Shown in pieces: positions 45,673 through 55,071 of a stretch of DNA of 64,000 nucleotides; the first letter of the stretch is position 1, and every line of letters starts with the position of its first letter. The position numbers and the translations under genes are program-made. The notes under the pieces were generated by a model. That model ran no database searches. It was not told the origin of the DNA and saw only the letters and a program-made list of their open reading frames with translations. Source of the DNA: Pseudotabrizicola sp. (GTDB lineage: Bacteria > Pseudomonadota > Alphaproteobacteria > Rhodobacterales > Rhodobacteraceae); NCBI RefSeq assembly GCF_030684215.1, contig NZ_JAUXOV010000070.1:186001-250000 (forward strand). Direction: 5' to 3'.

Positions 45673-47889
45673 ATGACGCTTGCCGCAGGTCCTCTCGACC
45701 AGAACGAACCGATGCGTGCAAGCCTTTCGGCCTGTCCGGCGTGTGTTGCCGCCCCATCGGCTGAGCGTCTGGCCCAAATGGCACAGCCGACCAGCGCCCG
45801 GCTGATGCTGTCGGTGCCGCTAGCCCATTGCGCCGTTTGCATCTCGACCCTTGAACATGCCATGACCGCCGTGCCGGGCGTTAACTCGGCCCGGTTGAAC
45901 CTGACCCTGAAACGCATCAGCGTCGAGGCTGATCCAAACGTTACCGCGCAAACTCTGATCGCCGCCGCCGCCAGCGCGGGCTATGAGGCGCATGAACTGG
46001 ACCCCGGACTTCTGTCCAGCACCGAAACCGACCGTCAAGGCCGTGACCTTTTGATGCGGCTGGGCGTGGCGTTCTTTTCGATGATGAACATCATGCTGCT
46101 GTCGGTCGCCGTCTGGTCGGGGGCGGAAGATGCCACGCGCGACATGTTCCATTGGATTTCTGCCATCATTGCCCTGCCAACGGTCATCTTTTCCGGCCAG
46201 CCGTTTTTCAAATCAGCATGGCGGTCCCTGCGCGCGGGGCGTCTGGGTATGGATGTGCCGATCAGCCTTGCGCTGATCCTTGCCTCGTCAATTTCCCTGT
46301 TTGAAACGTGGATGTCCGGGCGTCACGCTTATTTCGATGCCGCAGTCATGCTCACCTTCTTTCTGCTTCTGGGGCGCTATCTTGATCACCGTACCCGCGC
46401 GGTGGCCCGATCTGCTGCCGAAGAACTCGCCGCGCTTGAAGTGCCGCGCGCGACCGTTTTGCGTGATGGCGCCGAAGAGGTGGTCAGCATCACCGAAGTT
46501 GTCGTCGGCGATCTGGTCCGCGTGCGCCCCGGTGGACGGATGCCGGTCGATGGTGTGGTGACGGATGGCACGTCTGAACTCGACCGCTCGCTTCTGACCG
46601 GAGAATCGCTGCCTGTTTACGCCGGTATCGGCACAGCGGTTTCGGCGGGTGAGGTGAACCTGACCGGCCCGTTGACCCTGCGTGTCACCGCTGCGGGCAA
46701 AGACAGCAGCTTGCACCGCATGGCTGATCTGGTGGCCGTCGCCGAATCCGCCCGCACCAAATACACCAGCCTCGCCGAACGCGCGGCAGCGCTGTACTCG
46801 CCACTCGTGCATATCCTGTCCTTCGCCGCCTTCGGCTTCTGGATGTGGAAAACCGGTGGCGATCTGCGCTATGCAATCAACATCTCTGCTGCAGTGCTGA
46901 TCATCACTTGCCCTTGCGCCCTTGGCCTTGCCGTGCCCGCCGTGGTTACATCGGCAAGCGGGCGGCTATTCCGCAAGGGGCTGCTGATCAAGCAAGGCAC
47001 CGCGCTGGAACGTCTGGCCGAGGTGGATACCGTGGTTTTCGACAAGACCGGCACCCTGACCATGGGCGCGCCTGAACCGACCAATCTGGGCACCCATCCG
47101 CGCGCCTCACTTGAGGTGGCCTATGCCCTTGCCGGGGCCTCGTCCCACCCGCTTGCTATGGCGCTGGCCGATGCCGCCCGCACCGCAGGCGTGCGCCCCG
47201 AACGGGTTGAAGACATCCGCGAAGTGCCGGGCTACGGTATCGAGGGGCTGTGGAAAGGCACCCGCGTGCGCCTTGGCCGCGCCGAATGGTGTGGCGGGCA
47301 GGGGCTGGATGTGACCGCCACCTATCTTTGCACCGGCACCCGCACCCCGCGCGCCTTTACCTTTGCGGATCGCCTGCGACCCGGTGCGGAAATCGCGGTT
47401 GCCGCGCTCAAAGCCCAAGGAAAAGACATCAAGCTGATCTCGGGTGACGCCCCCGGCGCGGTGCGTGAGCTGGCCGACCGGCTTGGCATTTCGGACTGGA
47501 CAGCAGGTGCCCTGCCCGCCGAAAAGGCGCAGGCCGTGGCCCAGTTGACCGCCGCAGGGCATAAGGTGCTGATGGTGGGCGACGGGCTGAACGACACGGC
47601 AGCGCTGGCCTCGGCCCATGTGTCGATCTCACCCGCCTCGGCGCTGGATGCCGCGCGCGTTGCGTCCGATATCGTGCTGCTGGGCCAGGACATGGCCCCG
47701 ATTGCCGACGCCGTCCGTATCGCAGGCCAATCGACCAAGCGCATCCAGGAAAACTTCGGGATTTCGGCGCTTTACAACGTTGTCGCCGTCCCGCTGGCAC
47801 TGGTCGGTCTTGCAACGCCGCTTGCAGCGGCGCTGGCGATGTCGCTGTCGTCGATCACCGTTTCGCTTAATGCGCTCAGGTTGAAATAA
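45673..47889 (+). CDS. ccoI: P1B-type copper-exporting ATPase CcoI
   Basis: A 738-residue P-type ATPase supplying copper to cbb3 oxidase (CcoI/FixI). Features: an N-terminal heavy-metal domain with 'CAVC' (53-56), a second Cys pair 'CPAC' (21-24), the actuator 'LLTGES', the transport motif 'TCPCALG' (about 411), phosphorylation 'VFDKTGTLTMG' (about 456), and 'VGDGLNDTAAL'. Six to eight helices. The stop overlaps the ccoS start (TAATG). Confidence 0.96.
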   Translation: MTLAAGPLDQNEPMRASLSACPACVAAPSAERLAQMAQPTSARLMLSVPLAHCAVCISTLEHAMTAVPGVNSARLNLTLKRISVEADPNVTAQTLIAAAASAGYEAHELDPGLLSSTETDRQGRDLLMRLGVAFFSMMNIMLLSVAVWSGAEDATRDMFHWISAIIALPTVIFSGQPFFKSAWRSLRAGRLGMDVPISLALILASSISLFETWMSGRHAYFDAAVMLTFFLLLGRYLDHRTRAVARSAAEELAALEVPRATVLRDGAEEVVSITEVVVGDLVRVRPGGRMPVDGVVTDGTSELDRSLLTGESLPVYAGIGTAVSAGEVNLTGPLTLRVTAAGKDSSLHRMADLVAVAESARTKYTSLAERAAALYSPLVHILSFAAFGFWMWKTGGDLRYAINISAAVLIITCPCALGLAVPAVVTSASGRLFRKGLLIKQGTALERLAEVDTVVFDKTGTLTMGAPEPTNLGTHPRASLEVAYALAGASSHPLAMALADAARTAGVRPERVEDIREVPGYGIEGLWKGTRVRLGRAEWCGGQGLDVTATYLCTGTRTPRAFTFADRLRPGAEIAVAALKAQGKDIKLISGDAPGAVRELADRLGISDWTAGALPAEKAQAVAQLTAAGHKVLMVGDGLNDTAALASAHVSISPASALDAARVASDIVLLGQDMAPIADAVRIAGQSTKRIQENFGISALYNVVAVPLALVGLATPLAAALAMSLSSITVSLNALRLK

Positions 47890-48047
47890 TGGAAATTCTT
47901 GGACTGCTGATCCCGGTGTCGTTGATCCTTGGCGGATTGGGGCTTGCCGCCTTTTTCTGGGCGATGCGCACCAAACAATTTGACGACCCCGAGGGGGACG
48001 CCAACCGCATTCTGACCAAGGATTATGATGACAAGCCTAAGCCTTAG
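47889..48047 (+). CDS. ccoS: cbb3 oxidase maturation protein CcoS
   Basis: A 52-residue small membrane protein. It begins 'MEILGLLIPVSLILGGLGLA', a single helix, followed by 'FFWAMRTKQFDDPEGDANRI', the family signature. CcoS is needed for heme and CuB insertion into CcoN. Its ATG overlaps the ccoI stop (TAATG, 47887-47891). It closes ccoGHIS and its last 4 bp overlap the convergent hydrolase gene. Confidence 0.93.
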   Translation: MEILGLLIPVSLILGGLGLAAFFWAMRTKQFDDPEGDANRILTKDYDDKPKP

Positions 48048-48715
48048 GCGATGGTGACCTTGGCCGGGCCCAAGCCGTCAATCGTGACGGCGCAGATCTG
48101 TCCTCGGCTTAGCGGGCCAACCCCGGCAGGGGTGCCGGTCATGATCAGATCGCCGGGGGCCAGTTCGACCAGCCGTGACAGGTGCGCAATCACGGCAGGC
48201 ACCGACCAGATCATGTCAGACAGCCGCGCCTCTTGCTTTACGTCATCATCCACAATGCAGCGGATCATCGCTGCCTTGTCCACCGGACCGGGCCGCAAAG
48301 CGCCCACCACGGCAGATCGGTCAAAGCCCTTGGCCATGTCCCAAGGGCGGCGGGCGGCTTTGGCTTCGGCCTGCATATCGCGGCGCGTCAGATCATTGCC
48401 TGCGGCATAGCCCCAGATCAGCGTCTCGGCCTGATCTTCGGAAACCATGAACCCAGACTTTCCGATGGCCACCACCAGTTCGGCCTCGTGGTGGAAATCG
48501 GCGGTGGCGGGGGGATAGGGAATCGTGCTGCCATCCGGCACCAGCGCATCGGCAGGCTTGGTAAAGAAAAACGGCGGCTCGGCGTTTGGATCATGGCCCA
48601 TCTCGCGGGCGTGGTCGGCATAGTTGCGCCCGACACAAAAGATCCGGCGCACCGGAAAGCGGTCAAAGGTGCCGGAAACGGCGACCGAGGCCGGGGCAGG
48701 GGGGGCAAATACCAT
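48044..48715 (-). CDS. Fumarylacetoacetate hydrolase family protein
   Basis: A 223-residue member of the fumarylacetoacetase family (YcgM/FAHD1-like), which acts on beta-diketones or oxaloacetate. Conserved residues: 'CVGRNYADHAREMG', 'FFFTKPADALVPDG', 'DFHHEAELVVAIGK' with the metal Glu residues, and 'GYAAGNDLTRRDMQ'. The metal site is complete. Start is uncertain: ATG at 48713-48715 fits the family, and an ATG at 48724 is also in frame. It partly overlaps the carboxypeptidase gene end (48729) only if an earlier start is used. Function is generic. Confidence 0.85.
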   Translation of the reverse strand: MVFAPPAPASVAVSGTFDRFPVRRIFCVGRNYADHAREMGHDPNAEPPFFFTKPADALVPDGSTIPYPPATADFHHEAELVVAIGKSGFMVSEDQAETLIWGYAAGNDLTRRDMQAEAKAARRPWDMAKGFDRSAVVGALRPGPVDKAAMIRCIVDDDVKQEARLSDMIWSVPAVIAHLSRLVELAPGDLIMTGTPAGVGPLSRGQICAVTIDGLGPAKVTIA

Positions 48716-48728
48716 CCCGCCCATGGCC

Positions 48729-50468
48729 TCAGGGCCCCATCGCAAAGCATTGGACCGCACGGGCCTGAAGCCGCCGACAGGCCAGATCGGCCTGATCCTG
48801 CGTCAGCCCCATAAAGTTGGCCTCAAAGCCGCCGCCGCGCTGCACCACTTTGCGCAAACCGTCGTTCAGGGTCGCACTTTCGGCCAGTTGGGTTTTCAAG
48901 AGCAACCGCTCTGCTTCGGACCGCGAGTTGAAGCGGCCCAGAGTCACGCCCCAATGGCGCGCATTCGAAGTGGAAAGCTGGATCACCACCGGCTCATCTA
49001 CCGCGCGCGCCTGTGGTGCATCGGCAACGCGGTCAAAGATCGGCGCATTGCGTTTTGGCGTAGCAGGCGCTTGGGGGGCGACAGGGGCGATCATCGCGGC
49101 CACCTGCATCGGTTCTGTCACGGTCAACTCATCATCTGGTATGGCAGCAAATTGCGCGGCCTGCGCATCCAATGTTGGCTCGGCCGCCAGAGCCACGGCT
49201 TGCGCCTCCGGCGTTCCGGCCTCGGGCGCAGCGGCGATGATTACCTCGGCGGGCGCTTCGGGTTCTGCGGCAACTTCGGCGATCAGCGTCTCTGGCCGGG
49301 CTGGTGGGGCGGAGATGGAGGGTTGTTCCACCATGGGCGTGCCTTGAGCTATGGCAACGGCTTGTGCGTCCAGCGTGCCGGGTGGTGGTGGTTCAGCCAC
49401 GGCTTCGGCCAGTGCGGCGGCGATGCTGTCCTCGATGGCGGCCACGGCCACTTCGGCTGCGGCAACCTTGCCTGCGTCTGGCCGTGTGACCGGGCGTGGA
49501 GATTTCGCCACCGCCATTTGCAGTCGAATGGTCTTGCCCGCCCCGCCCACAACTTCGGGCAGCGGATCAGCCTGTGCCATCAGCGCCGCTTCGACATCGG
49601 CCGAATAGGTTGGTGCCTGTGGCACGGTGGTTGGCGCATTGGCCGGAGCCTTTTGGAACCCAACGTCCAGAAGCTGCGCAATTTTGGCATTGCGCGCCGC
49701 GGTCGAGGCCCCGCCGAATACGGTCGCAATAATCCGCACATTGCCCCGTTCTGCCGATGCGGTCAGGTTGAACCCTGCGGCGTTGGTAAAGCCGGTCTTG
49801 ATCCCGTCAGCGCCTCTGTAGGCATCCAGAAAACGGCTGTTGGTGTTGCGCACCTCGGCGATGCCTGCATCGGTCGAGCGACGAGAGAAGATGTTGTAAT
49901 ATTGGGGGAAATCATAGAACAACCGCCGCCCAAGCGTGTTCATGTCCCGCGCTGTGGACAAATGTCCATTCGCTGTCAGCCCGTTTGCGTTCTTGAACGT
50001 GGAATTGCGCATTCCCAGTGCCTTTGCCGTCGCATCCATGCGGCGTGCGAAGCCTGCCTCATTTCCGCCGATGTGATCGCCCAAAGCCGAGGCGGCATCA
50101 TTTGCCGACTTGATTGCTGCCGCCCGGATCAGATAACGCACCGCCACTTTTTGTCCGGCCCGCAGACCCAGACGCGATGGCGGTTTGGCTGCAGCGCTGG
50201 CAGTTACAGTAACAAGGGTATCAAGGCTCAGCCGGCCGCGCTGAATTTCCTCAAAGGTGATGTACAGTGTCAGCATTTTGGTGAGTGAGGCCGGGTGCAG
50301 CCGTGTATCGGCATTCTCGGCGTGCAGAATTTCACCCGTGCGGGCGTCCTGCACAATTGCTGCATAGGGTGCTGCACCTGACGGCTGCGGGGACGAACAA
50401 GCCGCCACCACGATAAATGCCACCAGACAAACGAAATTGCGGGCAAATCGCCCCATAAGCGTTGTCAC
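48729..50468 (-). CDS. D-alanyl-D-alanine carboxypeptidase with SPOR domain
   Basis: A 579-residue penicillin-binding protein of the DacA/PBP5 type that trims the terminal D-Ala of peptidoglycan stems. The S11 motifs are 'SLTK' (in 'HPASLTKMLT'), 'SAN' (in 'KSANDAAS') and 'KTG' (in 'GIKTGFTNAAG'). A signal region with 'LVAFIVVAACSS' suggests a lipoprotein. After the catalytic domain a long Ala/Glu/Pro-rich linker with repeated 'DAQAVA' leads to a C-terminal SPOR domain that binds denuded septal glycan. A GTG start at 50466-50468 is chosen because AGGAAC lies in front; an ATG four codons later is possible. Confidence 0.9.
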   Translation of the reverse strand: MTTLMGRFARNFVCLVAFIVVAACSSPQPSGAAPYAAIVQDARTGEILHAENADTRLHPASLTKMLTLYITFEEIQRGRLSLDTLVTVTASAAAKPPSRLGLRAGQKVAVRYLIRAAAIKSANDAASALGDHIGGNEAGFARRMDATAKALGMRNSTFKNANGLTANGHLSTARDMNTLGRRLFYDFPQYYNIFSRRSTDAGIAEVRNTNSRFLDAYRGADGIKTGFTNAAGFNLTASAERGNVRIIATVFGGASTAARNAKIAQLLDVGFQKAPANAPTTVPQAPTYSADVEAALMAQADPLPEVVGGAGKTIRLQMAVAKSPRPVTRPDAGKVAAAEVAVAAIEDSIAAALAEAVAEPPPPGTLDAQAVAIAQGTPMVEQPSISAPPARPETLIAEVAAEPEAPAEVIIAAAPEAGTPEAQAVALAAEPTLDAQAAQFAAIPDDELTVTEPMQVAAMIAPVAPQAPATPKRNAPIFDRVADAPQARAVDEPVVIQLSTSNARHWGVTLGRFNSRSEAERLLLKTQLAESATLNDGLRKVVQRGGGFEANFMGLTQDQADLACRRLQARAVQCFAMGP

Positions 50469-50637
50469 GATGAAGTTCCTTACTCTGCCTCGGCCCGCCC
50501 CGATTGTTTTGTGGGGCGTGATTTGGAACAAAGCTAGCACAGCATCTGATTCCGCAAAACCCCGGAAATTCAATGGCTTTGTCGTTTATCCTCATGTTGT
50601 GATAAATCCGGCGGGCCTTTAGCGGTGCTCCCTAGGT

Positions 50638-51342
50638 TTAGTGGTCTCCGCGCAAAACTGCCACCAGATCAGGCAATGCGGCCAGATCGGCTAACTGATG
50701 AAACCGCTGGTGGCCGGTCGGTGGTTCGGCATGCTCCAGTGCCCATGTAAGGCCATGCGGCACATGCACCCCCCAGCCGCCGACATCCAGTACCGGCAGC
50801 ACATCAGATTTCAATGAGTTCCCCACCATCATCGCCTGTGCAGCCTGCGTCCCATGCCGGGCAAAAATCGCAGCGTAAACAGGCGGGGTCTTGTCCGACA
50901 CGATCTCGACCCCGTCAAACAGATCGCCCAAGCCAGATTGCGCCAGCTTTCGTTCCTGATCCAGCAGGTCGCCCTTGGTAATCAGCAACACATGATGATC
51001 AGCGGAAAGTGTCTCTACCGCTTCACGCGCATGGGGCAGTAGCTCTATCGGGTGGCGCAGCATGTCGCGGCCTGCCGCCATCAGCTCACTGATCACCGAG
51101 GCAGGCACCCGACCGTCCGTCACCTCGATCGCGGTTTCGATCATCGACAGGACAAAGCCCTTAACCCCAAAGCCGTAATGGCCCAGATTGCGCCGTTCTG
51201 CCGCCAAAAGCCGGTCGTGCAAGTGGTCGTGATCGGCGTATTCCGCCAGAAGTGCGGTAAACCGTTCTTGGGTCAGCCGAAAAAACGCCTCGTTTTGCCA
51301 GAGCGTATCATCTGCATCAAAACCAATCGTGGTCAGGGTCAT
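50638..51342 (-). CDS. HAD-family hydrolase
   Basis: A 234-residue haloacid-dehalogenase-family hydrolase. Motif I is '[12 protein letters not shown]', motif II 'LLITKGD', with 'DKT' later and '[12 protein letters not shown]' as motif IV. The second acidic residue of motif I is Asp (DADDT), as in phosphatases. Substrate unknown. The ATG at 51340-51342 is preceded by GGAGGC, so the ORF start five codons earlier is not used. It is divergent from clpS. Confidence 0.85.
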   Translation of the reverse strand: MTLTTIGFDADDTLWQNEAFFRLTQERFTALLAEYADHDHLHDRLLAAERRNLGHYGFGVKGFVLSMIETAIEVTDGRVPASVISELMAAGRDMLRHPIELLPHAREAVETLSADHHVLLITKGDLLDQERKLAQSGLGDLFDGVEIVSDKTPPVYAAIFARHGTQAAQAMMVGNSLKSDVLPVLDVGGWGVHVPHGLTWALEHAEPPTGHQRFHQLADLAALPDLVAVLRGDH

Positions 51343-51506
51343 TGGGGCCTCCATCTGGCAGTCTTAATGCCTGCTTTACCTCTTTGTCGCAATCACTGTG
51401 GGTGACGCCCTTTCCCCACGGCCAAAAACCTCTATATTGCGCGCTGAACCCAAGTATCCGAATCTCTTTGCATGAGGCGCCGCTCGTGATCCAGTTTCCC
51501 CATTCC

Positions 51507-51827
51507 ATGTCTGACAAGACCGATGGGCCGGGTAATGACGCAGGGCTGCTGACCAAAACCAAGACCCGCACCCAGCGCCCGCCAATGTATAAGGTGATGT
51601 TGCTGAACGATGATTACACACCGATGGAATTCGTTGTGCATGTGCTGGAACGGTTTTTTGGTCTCAACCATGCGCAGTCGTTTGATATCATGTTGACCGT
51701 CCACAAAAAGGGCCTTGCCGTTGTCGGGGTCTTCTCGCATGAGGTGGCCGAAACCAAGGTGGCACAAGTGATGGATTTTGCCCGCCGTCATCAGCACCCC
51801 CTTCAATGTACGATGGAGAAGGAGTAG
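51507..51827 (+). CDS. clpS: ATP-dependent Clp protease adaptor ClpS
   Basis: A 106-residue N-degron adaptor that hands proteins with destabilising N termini to ClpAP. The core reads '[28 protein letters not shown]' with the LNDDYT motif, '[23 protein letters not shown]' and '[10 protein letters not shown]'. The start is uncertain: an ATG at 51507 begins 'MSDKTDGPG', and a GTG at 51486 with GAGG at good distance would add seven residues. It stands alone without clpA nearby. Confidence 0.93.
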   Translation: MSDKTDGPGNDAGLLTKTKTRTQRPPMYKVMLLNDDYTPMEFVVHVLERFFGLNHAQSFDIMLTVHKKGLAVVGVFSHEVAETKVAQVMDFARRHQHPLQCTMEKE

Positions 51828-51851
51828 GCCGCGCGCCTATTCCGCCAGCCT

Positions 51852-52838
51852 ATGCGCTCAACCCGCCTAGATTTCGCACTGGAAAGCGGTGCGCTTGTTC
51901 TGCCGCCCGAAGGCCCCGTGGTGATCTATCGCCCGCGCGAAGGCGATGATCTGTCCAGTATTTCCATTGCGCGGGTCCATGTCGCCACTGGCTTTCGTCC
52001 CGATGCCGAATGGTTTGCCGCCCGTGGCTATCAGGGTGCCGAAGGCCCGCCCTATGCGGCGGCCATCGTTTGCCTGCCCCGGTCACGCGAAGCCGCCCGC
52101 GCGCTGATCTCGCGCGCTATGGTCGAAGTGACGCCAGGCGGTCCGGTCGCGGTTGATGGCCAGAAAACGGATGGTATCGACAGCATTCTGAAAGATTGCC
52201 GCGACATGGGGCTGACCATGTCGGGCCCGTTGTCAAAGGCGCATGGCAAGATTTTTGTGTTGCAAGCCGGGGCGGAACTGCCGGGCTGGGATGCCCGGCC
52301 CCGGCTGATCGACGGTGGCTTTCAGACCCTGCCGGGGATGTTTTCCGCCGACGCACCCGACCGTGGATCGGTTTTGCTGGCGCAGGCCCTGCCGGAAAAG
52401 CTGGGGGCCCGCGTGATCGACCTTGGCGCAGGGTGGGGATATCTGTCGCATGCGATCCTGAGCCGATCTTCCGTCGCAGAGCTTGATCTGGTCGAGGCAG
52501 AGCAGGACGCGTTGGATTGCGCGCAAGTGAATGTCGAAGACGCCCGCGCCCGCTTTCACTGGGCGGATGCCCGCACATTCAAACCGATCCGCCCGGCGCA
52601 TAGCGTTGTGATGAACCCGCCCTTTCACGCCGGGCGTGATGCTGACCCGGCACTTGGCGTGGCATTCTTGCGCGCGGCGGCATCGATGCTGGTGCCAGAT
52701 GGCACACTATGGCTGGTCGCCAACCGCCACTTGCCCTATCATCAGCCCCTGACAACGGTGTTCCGTCAGGTCGAAGATGTCGGCAGCGATCCGGCCTTTA
52801 GGCTGACGCGCGCCAGCCATCCGGTTCGCAAGCGCTAG
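51852..52838 (+). CDS. RsmC-like class I rRNA methyltransferase
   Basis: A 328-residue S-adenosylmethionine-dependent methyltransferase. The SAM motif 'VIDLGAGWGYLS' (about 196-207) and motif IV 'NPPFH' (about 256-260) are those of N2-guanine rRNA methyltransferases RsmC and RlmG. A degenerate N-terminal MTS-like domain precedes them. It likely makes m2G in 16S or 23S rRNA. The start is uncertain; no strong ribosome site is seen. It is 24 bp after clpS and 24 bp before the SDR-like gene. Confidence 0.85.
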   Translation: MRSTRLDFALESGALVLPPEGPVVIYRPREGDDLSSISIARVHVATGFRPDAEWFAARGYQGAEGPPYAAAIVCLPRSREAARALISRAMVEVTPGGPVAVDGQKTDGIDSILKDCRDMGLTMSGPLSKAHGKIFVLQAGAELPGWDARPRLIDGGFQTLPGMFSADAPDRGSVLLAQALPEKLGARVIDLGAGWGYLSHAILSRSSVAELDLVEAEQDALDCAQVNVEDARARFHWADARTFKPIRPAHSVVMNPPFHAGRDADPALGVAFLRAAASMLVPDGTLWLVANRHLPYHQPLTTVFRQVEDVGSDPAFRLTRASHPVRKR

Positions 52839-52862
52839 ACCCTTCCCAACCCCGAGGATTCC

Positions 52863-53672
52863 ATGTCCCTTTCCATCGCAGGCAAGACCGCCATCGTGAC
52901 CGGCGCGGCAAAGGGCATCGGGCTTGCCGTCGCCCGCCATTTTCAGGCCAAGGGTGCCAATGTGATGTTCGTCGATATCGACGAGACCTGCCTTGACGCC
53001 GAACTGGGCACCGAGGCGCGCGCCGAAGGATCGGTGCGTATGTTCACCGGCGATCTGCGTGAAAAGCTGACCATCGCCAACCTGCTGTCGGCCACAATCG
53101 ACGCCTTTGACCGGGTTGATATTCTGGTCAACGCCAGCCGGCGCATGGCCATTTCAGACCCGCTGAATGCCGAAGATGATGCGGTTGAGATGCTGTGGCA
53201 GGAAAATGTGATGACCAGTCTGCGACTGTCGCAGATGACCGCCAAGCGTATGATTCATCAGGCGGAAAAGGCAGCCAGCGAAGAAGATCTTATCGGTGCG
53301 ATCATCAATGTGTCGTCAATCGCAGGGTGCCAGACGCAGCCCGATTTGCTGGGCTATTCGATGGCCTCTGCTGCGGTTGATCAGATGACTCGATCCTTGG
53401 CGGTGGCACTTGCTCCAAAGCGCATCCGGGTGAATGCCGTAGCCTTTGGATCGGTAATGAGCGCGAGTCTGAAAGCCGCGCTGAAAGACACCCCGGACTG
53501 GCGCGATGCTATCATTGACGGCACACCGCTGGGCCGTATCGCCGCCCCGGATGAGCTCGCCGAAGTCATGCAGTTTCTTGCCTCTGACGCTTCGGGCTTT
53601 ATGACCGGTCAGGTGTTGCGCGTTGATGGCGGTCGCGGCCTGCTTGACCGCGTGGTGATCCCGGCCTACTGA
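52863..53672 (+). CDS. Short-chain dehydrogenase-like protein lacking the catalytic Lys
   Basis: A 269-residue Rossmann-fold protein. The cofactor loop 'TGAAKGIG' (13-20) is intact. Ser in 'NVSSIAG' is kept and Tyr in 'LLGYSMASAAVD' (about 165) is kept, but the canonical YxxxK reads YSMAS, so the catalytic Lys is replaced by Ser. The NNAG motif reads 'LVNASRRM'. It may bind NAD(P) without normal redox activity, or use another residue. GAGG precedes the ATG. It follows the RsmC-like gene. Confidence 0.8.
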   Translation: MSLSIAGKTAIVTGAAKGIGLAVARHFQAKGANVMFVDIDETCLDAELGTEARAEGSVRMFTGDLREKLTIANLLSATIDAFDRVDILVNASRRMAISDPLNAEDDAVEMLWQENVMTSLRLSQMTAKRMIHQAEKAASEEDLIGAIINVSSIAGCQTQPDLLGYSMASAAVDQMTRSLAVALAPKRIRVNAVAFGSVMSASLKAALKDTPDWRDAIIDGTPLGRIAAPDELAEVMQFLASDASGFMTGQVLRVDGGRGLLDRVVIPAY

Positions 53673-53675
53673 GCG

Positions 53676-54080
53676 CTACTGCGGAAACTCGGCCTTGCAT
53701 TGCGCAATGGCTGGCCCTGCCGCGCGCATCTGTGCCGCGCGCTTTTCCTTCATCGAGGCCAGCTTTTGCGCCTCTGCCCGCAGATCAATTGCCTTGGGTT
53801 GTGTTTGCGTCTCGCGCACTTCGCGCAAGCACAGTTGTGGAGGAGGGGGCGGCGGGGCAGGTTGACCTTCGACCAGTTCGGGCCGGACAGCCGGGCATTG
53901 CACCCAACGGTCACGATACGTCACAACTTCCTCAAGAGCATAGCCGCGCTGCAGGTTGCCCTCACTCTCCACGATCAGCCGGTCCAACACCCGGATATCC
54001 CGCGTCTCACGCGCGATGCAGCGTTCTTGCGGGGTGCCACAAGCGGTGAGCAGTAGCAAAACGACCAGTGTGCGGCGCAT
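53676..54080 (-). CDS. Small putative lipoprotein
   Basis: A 134-residue protein with a lipoprotein signal ('MRRTLVVLLLLTACGTPQ', lipobox LTAC). The rest is basic, with a run of Pro ('PPPPPP') and several Cys. Some Rhodobacteraceae homologues carry a wrong excinuclease label; nothing here supports that. The start is the ATG at 54078-54080, because the longer frame lacks a signal peptide at its end. Function unknown. It ends 4 bp after the convergent SDR-like gene. Confidence 0.6.
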   Translation of the reverse strand: MRRTLVVLLLLTACGTPQERCIARETRDIRVLDRLIVESEGNLQRGYALEEVVTYRDRWVQCPAVRPELVEGQPAPPPPPPQLCLREVRETQTQPKAIDLRAEAQKLASMKEKRAAQMRAAGPAIAQCKAEFPQ

Positions 54081-54195
54081 GAAATCCTCCCGATCTTTGT
54101 ACTTTCCCACCATAGCCATGCCCTGCGACAAATGCCATGTTGGCGCGCGCCGCCGCTTTTGCTAGGCAAGGGTAACAAGCTTTGGGGAGCAAGCA

Positions 54196-55071
54196 ATGTC
54201 CGACCAATTCGACGCCCGAAAGACCCGCGCTGCGGCATGGTTCCGCACGTTGCGCGACCGGATCGTCCAGTCTTTCGAGGCGCTTGAAGATGCCCACGGC
54301 ACCGGAACACCTGGCCGATTTGAGGTCACGCCCACCACCCGCGCTGATGGCGGCGGTGGCTTGATGAGCGTGATGCGCGGTGGCCGCGTGTTCGAGAAAA
54401 TCGGCGTCAACGTGTCCGAGGTTCATGGCACCTTGGGTGAGCGTGCGCAAAAGGCGATGGCCGCGCGTGGCGTGCCCGGCATGGACCGCGATCCGCGTTT
54501 CTGGGCGTCGGGCATCAGCCTTGTCGCCCATATGGTCAACCCGCATTGCCCGGCGGTCCACATGAACACCCGCATGTTCTGGACACCCCATGCGTGGTGG
54601 TTTGGCGGCGGCGCAGACCTGAACCCGGCGCTGGAATATGCCGAAGACACCGCACATTTCCATGCCGAGATGCAACGCGCCTGCGAGGCGCACGACCCGG
54701 CCTATTACCCCAGGTTCAAGGCCTGGGCCGATGAGTATTTCTTTGTGCCGCACCGGGGCCGCGCCCGTGGTGTGGGCGGCATCTTCTACGATGACCTGAA
54801 CACCGGTGCCACAGATGCCGATTCGTGGGAGGCGGATTTCGCCTTTACCCAAGACGTCGGCTCGGCCTTTCTGCCCGCTTTTGTCCCGCTGACCGAACGC
54901 CGGATCGCAACCCCGTGGTCCGACGCCGACCGCGAGGCACAGCTGATCCACCGCGGGCTTTATGCCGAATACAACCTTGTCTATGACCGGGGCACCAAAT
55001 TCGGGCTGGAAACCGGGCATGACGCCAATGCCGTGCTGATGAGCCTGCCGCCCATCGCCAAGTGGACCTGA
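54196..55071 (+). CDS. hemF: Oxygen-dependent coproporphyrinogen III oxidase
   Basis: A 291-residue enzyme that converts coproporphyrinogen III to protoporphyrinogen IX with oxygen. 'GGGGLMSVMRGGRVFEKIGVN', 'HMNTRMFW', 'WWFGGGADLNP' and 'GRARGVGGIFYDDL' are the family signatures. With hemN in this window it gives the cell both the aerobic and anaerobic routes. The 3' end overlaps the lysE-type gene by 10 bp, so these are co-transcribed. Confidence 0.97.
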   Translation: MSDQFDARKTRAAAWFRTLRDRIVQSFEALEDAHGTGTPGRFEVTPTTRADGGGGLMSVMRGGRVFEKIGVNVSEVHGTLGERAQKAMAARGVPGMDRDPRFWASGISLVAHMVNPHCPAVHMNTRMFWTPHAWWFGGGADLNPALEYAEDTAHFHAEMQRACEAHDPAYYPRFKAWADEYFFVPHRGRARGVGGIFYDDLNTGATDADSWEADFAFTQDVGSAFLPAFVPLTERRIATPWSDADREAQLIHRGLYAEYNLVYDRGTKFGLETGHDANAVLMSLPPIAKWT

